Of a stretch of 16,477 nt of DNA, positions 14,340 to 16,477 are shown in pieces. Below the pieces are notes generated by a model. It searched no databases, was not told where the DNA came from, and saw only the letters and a list, made by a program, of their open reading frames with translations. The stretch comes from CG2-30-68-42 sp037440385 (GTDB lineage: Bacteria > Pseudomonadota > Gammaproteobacteria > Burkholderiales > Rhodocyclaceae): positions 1 through 16,477 of the forward strand of contig JBBIUI010000054.1 in the NCBI GenBank assembly GCA_037440385.1. Reading direction: 5' to 3'. Numbering within the stretch: the first letter of the stretch is position 1; every line of letters starts with the position of its first letter. The position numbers and the translations under genes are program-made.

Positions 14340-14650
14340 CAGGCACCTCCCCCTTCTACGAAATTGATCTCCTGTCCGGCCTTGAGACGGACGAAAGCCT
14401 TGCGGACGTCGCTGCGCCGGCCCAGGCGTCCGACCGTGCGCTTGAGTTTCCCCTTCAGGTTGGAGACCTGCACCGATTCGACGCCGACCTTGAACAGCAG
14501 CTCGACCGCGGCCTTCACCTCCGGTTTGGTCGCGTCGGGCGCCACGAAGAAGATCACCTGCCGGTTCCGGTCGGCAATCTGTGTCGCTTTCTCCGAGATC
14601 TGCGGCGCGAGCAGCACCCGCATCAAACGTTCCTGGCTGAAACGGCTCAT
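14339..14650 (-). CDS. rplW: 50S ribosomal protein L23
   Basis: 103 residues (E. coli 100). Contains LMRVLLAPQISEKATQI at the N-terminus, the hydrophobic VIFFVAPDATKPEVKAAVELLFKV centre and VSNLKGKLKRTVGRLGRRSDVRKAFVRL, the family signature. L23 is the docking point for trigger factor and the signal recognition particle at the tunnel exit, next to L29. Its start overlaps the rplD stop by four bases (ATGA), and its stop overlaps rplB by one base. Confidence 0.98.
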   Translation of the reverse strand: MSRFSQERLMRVLLAPQISEKATQIADRNRQVIFFVAPDATKPEVKAAVELLFKVGVESVQVSNLKGKLKRTVGRLGRRSDVRKAFVRLKAGQEINFVEGGGA

Positions 14651-15267
14651 CCCATCATCTCCTCGAACCGGGCCACGGCTCCGCGGGTCATCAGCACGCG
14701 CGGATAACCGACCAGCGATACCGGATCGGCCTGGTGCACACCCAGGACCAGGACATTCGGCAGGTTGCGCGAAGACAGATAGAGATTTTCGTCGAACTCG
14801 TCGGTGATCACGAGCACGGAATCGAACCCCATCCCCTTGAGTTTTTCAACCAGCAGTTTCGTCTTGGGCGCCTCGACGCTGAACGCGTCGACCACCGCCA
14901 GGCGATCCTCGCGCGCAAGCTGCGACAGAATCGACGCGATGCCGGCGCGATACATCTTCCGATTGACCTTGTGTTCGAAATTCTCGTCTGGCAGATTCGG
15001 GAAGATCTTTCCGCCTCCTCGCCACAGCGGAGAGGACGCACGGCCGGCGCGGGCCCTGCCGGTGCCCTTCTGGCGCCACGGCTTGTGGGTACTCTTGTTG
15101 ATCTCGCTGCGACCCTTCTGCTTGCGCGTGCCCTGGCGCGCATTGGCCTGGAACGCCACGACGACCTGGTGCACCAGAGACTCGTTATAGGCTCGGCCGA
15201 AGAGCGCATCCGAGGCCTGCACGGTCGCCGCCGACTGGCCTTGATCGTTGATCAGCTTCAGTTCCAT
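14647..15267 (-). CDS. rplD: 50S ribosomal protein L4
   Basis: 206 residues (E. coli 201). The long internal loop motif GTRKQKGRSEINKSTHKPWRQKGTGRARAGRASSPLWRGGG (about 46-87) is intact; in other bacteria it reaches the tunnel wall and carries macrolide-resistance changes. The globular part ends GVHQADPVSLVGYPRVLMTRGAVARFEEM. In E. coli L4 also represses the S10 operon; a matching leader is not evident here. The ATG follows the rplC TGA with no gap (TGAATG). Confidence 0.98.
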   Translation of the reverse strand: MELKLINDQGQSAATVQASDALFGRAYNESLVHQVVVAFQANARQGTRKQKGRSEINKSTHKPWRQKGTGRARAGRASSPLWRGGGKIFPNLPDENFEHKVNRKMYRAGIASILSQLAREDRLAVVDAFSVEAPKTKLLVEKLKGMGFDSVLVITDEFDENLYLSSRNLPNVLVLGVHQADPVSLVGYPRVLMTRGAVARFEEMMG

Positions 15268-15912
15268 TCAGCCCCCCGCTTTCACGGCCGGACGCACGAC
15301 CACGTCAGCCCCCTTGTGACCCGGCACCGCTCCCTTGACGAGCAGCAACTGGCGCGCTTCGTCGACCCGGACCACCACGAGGTTGAGCTCGGTGCGTGCG
15401 ACACTGCCGAGATGTCCCGGGAGCTTCTTGCCCGGAAAAACCCGCCCCGGGTCCTGTGCCATCGAGATCGAACCCGGCGTGTTGTGGGAACGCGAATTGC
15501 CGTGGGTAGCACGATTCGAACCGAAATTGTGACGCTTGATGGAGCCCGCGAAACCTTTGCCGATCGAGGTGCCGCTGACATCGACCTTCTGGCCCGGCTT
15601 GAACAGGGTCACCGGGACCGGATCACCGGGGCTCACGCCCGCGAGCTGCGCTGCGTCGACCCTGAATTCCTTGAGCGTATGGCCGGCCTGAACGCCGGCC
15701 TTGGCGAGATGCCCGGCTATCGGTTTCGTTACCCGGCTCGCCCGTCGCACTCCGAAAGCGACCTGGATCGCGGCATAGCCGTCGCGTTCCGGGGTCTTGA
15801 TCTGCGCGACGCGATTGTTCGACACGTCCAGCACCGTCACCGGGACGCTCGATCCGTCATCGGTGAAGATGCGCGTCATGCCGACCTTGCGTCCGACAAG
15901 GCCTAGCGTCAT
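15268..15912 (-). CDS. rplC: 50S ribosomal protein L3
   Basis: 214 residues (E. coli 209). Begins MTLGLVGRKVGMTRIFTDDGSS and contains the central FGSNRATHGNSRSHNTPGSISMAQDPGRVFPGKKLPGHLG segment, where a Gln is methylated in E. coli. L3 is an assembly initiator whose extension reaches near the peptidyl transferase centre. The frame is open 11 codons further upstream, but the ATG at 15912 has AGGAGGG 8 nt upstream and gives the family N-terminus. A 70-nt gap with a REP-like palindrome separates it from rpsJ. Confidence 0.98.
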   Translation of the reverse strand: MTLGLVGRKVGMTRIFTDDGSSVPVTVLDVSNNRVAQIKTPERDGYAAIQVAFGVRRASRVTKPIAGHLAKAGVQAGHTLKEFRVDAAQLAGVSPGDPVPVTLFKPGQKVDVSGTSIGKGFAGSIKRHNFGSNRATHGNSRSHNTPGSISMAQDPGRVFPGKKLPGHLGSVARTELNLVVVRVDEARQLLLVKGAVPGHKGADVVVRPAVKAGG

Positions 15913-15964
15913 TGTAAGTTCCCTCCTGGGAGGCGCCGACTGCAATTGGCCGGCTGATTGATCC

Positions 15965-15986
15965 TCGCGGCTGAAGCCGCTCCTAC
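15965..15986 (-). repeat. REP-like palindromic element fused to the rpsJ stop codon
   Basis: On the minus strand the sequence GTAGGAGCGGCTTCAGCCGCGA is built from a GTAGGAG head and a GCGGC-TTCA-GCCGC hairpin (15980-15967). It closely resembles the short REP elements that I know as abundant in Pseudomonas, xanthomonads and several betaproteobacterial genomes. Its first bases supply the TAG stop codon of rpsJ (15985-15983). Only one copy is in this window, so its repeat nature rests on recognition, not on copies seen here. Confidence 0.6.
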
Positions 15987-16294
15987 TGTAGCTTGATCTC
16001 GACGTCCACGCCTGCCGGCAGATCGAGCTTCATCAGCGCATCGACCGTCTTGTCCGTCGGATCGATGATGTCCATCAGCCGCAGGTGTGTACGGATCTCG
16101 AACTGGTCGCGAGACGTCTTGTTCACATGCGGCGAGCGCAGCAGGTCGAATCGTTCGATCCGGGTCGGCAGCGGCACCGGACCGCGAACCAGTGCGCCCG
16201 TACGTTTGGCCGTATCGACGATATCGAGCGCCGACTGGTCGATCAACCGGTAATCGAACGCCTTGAGTCGTATACGGATTCTCTGGCTTTCCAT
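15983..16294 (-). CDS. rpsJ: 30S ribosomal protein S10 (NusE)
   Basis: 103 residues, the usual length. Starts MESQRIRIRLKAFDYRLIDQS, with RTGALVRGPVPLPTRIERFDLLRSPHVNKTSRDQFEIRTHLRLMDI as the continuous family signature and a C-terminus VDVEIKLQ. S10 is a 30S head protein; as NusE with NusB it joins antitermination complexes and couples RNA polymerase to ribosomes through NusG. The second of two in-frame ATGs (16294) is chosen because GGGA is 8 nt upstream of it and only 2 nt from the first. The TAG stop is shared with a REP-like element. It follows tuf after 82 nt. Confidence 0.98.
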   Translation of the reverse strand: MESQRIRIRLKAFDYRLIDQSALDIVDTAKRTGALVRGPVPLPTRIERFDLLRSPHVNKTSRDQFEIRTHLRLMDIIDPTDKTVDALMKLDLPAGVDVEIKLQ

Positions 16295-16328
16295 TGTCAT
16301 TGTCCCGTCAGCAATCGACCGGCCGCGA

Positions 16329-16346
16329 GCCGCTGCCCGCAGCGGC
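16329..16346 (-). terminator. Hairpin in the tuf-rpsJ gap
   Basis: GCCGCTG and CAGCGGC form a perfect 7-bp stem around a CGGG loop, 31 nt after the tuf stop codon and 35 nt before rpsJ. No T-run follows. It could partly end tuf transcripts, act as an RNase barrier, or simply be a leader stem. No convincing -35/-10 pair is visible in this 82-nt gap, so rpsJ probably depends on transcription from upstream of tuf. Confidence 0.35.
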
Positions 16347-16376
16347 GCTGCGCGCGCACGCGCTTCGCGACCCGCT

Positions 16377-16477
16377 TCATTCGATGATCTTCGCCACGAC
16401 GCCGGCGCCCACGGTGCGGCCGCCTTCGCGGATCGCGAAACGCAGGCCCTCTTCCATCGCGATCGGCGAGATGAGCT
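16377..16477 (-). CDS. tuf: Elongation factor Tu, C-terminal fragment (cut by window edge)
   Basis: The last 33 codons are in the window. The translation ends with SPIAMEEGLRFAIREGG followed by RTVGAGVVAKIIE, the nearly invariant C-terminus of EF-Tu domain 3, then TGA. EF-Tu-GTP delivers aminoacyl-tRNA to the ribosome. Lying directly before rpsJ, this copy is part of the str-S10 arrangement (rpsL-rpsG-fusA-tuf) expected further right. Most betaproteobacteria carry two tuf copies; which one this is follows from its position. Confidence 0.96.
   Translation of the reverse strand, partial: LISPIAMEEGLRFAIREGGRTVGAGVVAKIIE

Overview
This window is an almost uninterrupted, minus-strand ribosomal-protein superoperon (S10 + spc + alpha) from a GC-rich proteobacterium, most likely a betaproteobacterium. 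The clues are infA lying between secY and rpmJ, an RpoA C-terminus of betaproteobacterial type, a zinc-binding (four-cysteine) S4, and short Shine-Dalgarno-led genes packed with gaps of a few bases. This placement is inferred from gene order and protein similarity recalled from family knowledge; no database search was made.

Layout in transcription order (right to left): the 3' end of tuf (EF-Tu), then the S10 block rpsJ-rplC-rplD-rplW-rplB-rpsS-rplV-rpsC-rplP-rpmC-rpsQ. A 174-nt gap carries an extended -10 promoter at the position of the E. coli spc promoter. The spc block follows: rplN-rplX-rplE-rpsN-rpsH-rplF-rplR-rpsE-rpmD-rplO-secY-infA-rpmJ. A second promoter overlaps the rpmJ stop codon and precedes the alpha block rpsM-rpsK-rpsD-rpoA-rplQ. 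rpmJ (37 aa) and the tuf fragment were found by reading the minus strand directly.

Left of the superoperon is a co-directional alanyl-tRNA editing (AlaX-type) gene. It converges on a plus-strand assimilatory APS reductase gene (cysH), which follows the 3' end of an unrecognised coding sequence cut by the window edge. A perfect 11-bp inverted repeat lies between the two convergent genes.

The genes supply the 30S and 50S subunits (S3, S4, S5, S8, S10, S11, S13, S14, S17, S19; L2-L6, L14-L18, L22-L24, L29, L30, L36), initiation factor IF-1, elongation factor Tu, the RNA polymerase alpha subunit and the SecY translocon, so translation, transcription and membrane insertion are expressed together. 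I found no new defence, mobile or metabolic system. The points worth a second look are local: a ~105-residue Lys/Ala/Pro-rich tail on S3 whose coding sequence runs into rplP, a REP-like palindrome fused to the rpsJ stop codon, two mutually exclusive GC hairpins in the rplX-rplE gap, a hairpin that buries the alaX ribosome-binding site, a TTG start for secY, and an alpha-operon leader too short for the E. coli-type S4 pseudoknot.
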